From contig JAZTZK010000053.1 in assembly GCA_045637485.1 (NCBI GenBank), positions 1 to 21,551 of the forward strand: a stretch of DNA of 21,551 bases, read 5' to 3'. This document shows positions 20,625 to 21,551 of the stretch, one piece after another (the stretch's first letter is position 1; each line of letters starts with the position of its first letter). Origin of the DNA: UBA2862 sp045637485 (lineage in GTDB: Bacteria; Bacillota; Clostridia; Christensenellales; Aristaeellaceae). The translations under genes and the position numbers were made by a program. The notes beneath the pieces are model-generated. The model was not told where the DNA came from and did no database searches. It was given only the letters and a program-made list of their open reading frames with translations.

Positions 20625-21551
20625 TTACACCCCCTCTGTCACCGGCACGAAGTTGTCTTCCTTGTTGAAGTTGGCGAACTGGCTGATGTACTCCCGCCGC
20701 GGCTCCACTTTGTCGCCCATCAGTATGGTGACCCTGCGCTCCACCTCGACGAAGTCCTCGATGCCCACCTGCATCAGCTTCCTGCCGTCGGGGTTCATCG
20801 TGGTCTCCCACAGCTGCTCGGGGTTCATCTCGCCCAGGCCCTTGTAGCGCTGCAGGGTGTAGCCCTTGCCGATCTTCCGGATGGCCTGGGGCAGGGCGTT
20901 GTCGTCGTAGCAGTAGATGACCTTGTCGCCCTTGGCCACCTTGTACAGCGGCGGCATGCCGATGTAGACATGGCCCTCGGTGATCAGCGGGCGCATGTAG
21001 CGGTAGAAGAACGTCAGCAGGATCGCCCGGATGTGGGCGCCGTCCTGGTCTGCATCGGAGAGTATGATGACCTTGTTGTACTTCAGCCTGGAGATGTCAA
21101 AGTCGTCCTCGATGCTGGTGCCCAGGGCGGTGATGATGCTGCGGAATTCCTCGTTTTGAAGCACCTGCTCCAGGCGCTTCTTCTCTACGTTCAGCGGCTT
21201 GCCCCGCAGGGGCAGTATGGCCTGGAAGCGGCGATCGCGGCCCTGCTTGGCGCTGCCGCCTGCGGAATCGCCCTCGACGATGAACAGCTCGTTCAGCTCC
21301 GGCTTCTTGCCGGTGCAGCTGGACAGCTTGCCCACCAGCGGCGCGGCCTCCAGCTGGCCCACGGCGCGTATGTTGGCCTTGGCCTTGCGGGCGGCCTCCC
21401 GCGCCTTGGCGGCGGTGATGGCCTTGGCGATGATCTTCTGGGCGAAGGCCTGGTTCTTCAAGTCGTCCAAATAGATGGACAGCTGCTCCAGGCAGACAGC
21501 CTCGAACACGGGGCGCACCTCGGTGTTGCCCAGGCGGCCCTTGGTCTGGCC
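20625..21551 (-). CDS. parE: Type II topoisomerase subunit B (ParE/GyrB-like), 5' end missing
   Basis: The last 308 residues of the ATPase subunit; the frame is open to the window edge (GQTKGRLGNTEVRPVFE at the edge), so the ATPase domain lies outside. The part seen covers the end of the transducer region, the TOPRIM domain with EGDSAGGSAKQGRDR and LSDADQDGAHI (metal-binding acidic residues; the common form is DADVDG), and the C-terminal YKGLGEMNPEQLWETTMNP and RREYISQFA. It has no E. coli GyrB-type insert. Transcribed just before the parC-like gene, with which it forms the A2B2 enzyme. ParE is preferred over GyrB because of the parE-parC order and its partner's lack of a GyrA box in blade 1. 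Confidence 0.88.
   Translation of the reverse strand, partial: GQTKGRLGNTEVRPVFEAVCLEQLSIYLDDLKNQAFAQKIIAKAITAAKAREAARKAKANIRAVGQLEAAPLVGKLSSCTGKKPELNELFIVEGDSAGGSAKQGRDRRFQAILPLRGKPLNVEKKRLEQVLQNEEFRSIITALGTSIEDDFDISRLKYNKVIILSDADQDGAHIRAILLTFFYRYMRPLITEGHVYIGMPPLYKVAKGDKVIYCYDDNALPQAIRKIGKGYTLQRYKGLGEMNPEQLWETTMNPDGRKLMQVGIEDFVEVERRVTILMGDKVEPRREYISQFANFNKEDNFVPVTEGV

Noticed and set aside
1..21551. CRISPR array or prophage
   Set aside because: No regularly spaced direct repeats of CRISPR type and no phage structural genes were seen.

Overview
The window looks like chromosomal DNA of a spore-forming, GC-rich member of the Clostridia (Bacillota). It carries a full-length spo0A, a YitT-family membrane protein, a MmcQ/YjbR protein and a clostridial-type ParE/ParC-like topoisomerase pair. 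Several genes start with TTG behind strong AGGAGG-type ribosome binding sites, and promoters match sigma-A. No species can be named from the sequence alone.

Layout. (1) 1-1258: the 5' part of an IS1182-family transposase on the minus strand with its terminal repeat, cut by the window edge. (2) 1259-2091: a gene-poor, lower-GC stretch. It holds a set of hairpins resembling an IS200/IS605 end, two terminator-like hairpins, and on the minus strand a strong promoter followed by a structured segment of about 305 nt and a terminator, which I read as a candidate non-coding RNA. (3) 2092-3437: a DUF523 (TudS-like) gene and a shikimate dehydrogenase-like gene with an unusual substrate-binding loop. 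(4) 3800-11643: a compact six-gene plus-strand cluster: membrane-anchored HlyD/MacA-like adaptor, MacB-type ATPase, MacB/FtsX-type permease, a secreted adaptor-like protein, an 859-residue secreted repeat protein, and a second secreted adaptor-like paralogue. (5) 11653-14122: a long perfect hairpin, then murF and ddl on the minus strand (transcribed ddl then murF). (6) 14321-16125: a Nudix-fold protein with a degenerate catalytic box (+), then spo0A (-) and a cysteine/proline-rich small protein (-). (7) 16441-17480: a YitT-family protein and a tRNA-Val(GAC) with promoter and terminator. (8) 17539-21551: on the minus strand, a parE-like gene (partial), a parC-like gene, a MITE-like palindromic repeat and an mmcQ/yjbR gene.

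How it works together. ddl and murF make D-Ala-D-Ala and attach it to the UDP-MurNAc-tripeptide, a core step of peptidoglycan synthesis. parE/parC supply type II topoisomerase activity. spo0A is the master regulator of sporulation. The six-gene cluster is the most unusual part. It pairs a complete MacAB-type transporter core, whose adaptor lacks the TolC-docking hairpin, with two adaptor-like proteins that have signal peptides but no membrane anchor, and with a large secreted protein of three fibronectin-III-like repeats, acidic 24-residue repeats and an RGG-type linker. This could be a cell-envelope export or surface-assembly machine; its substrate cannot be read from the sequence.
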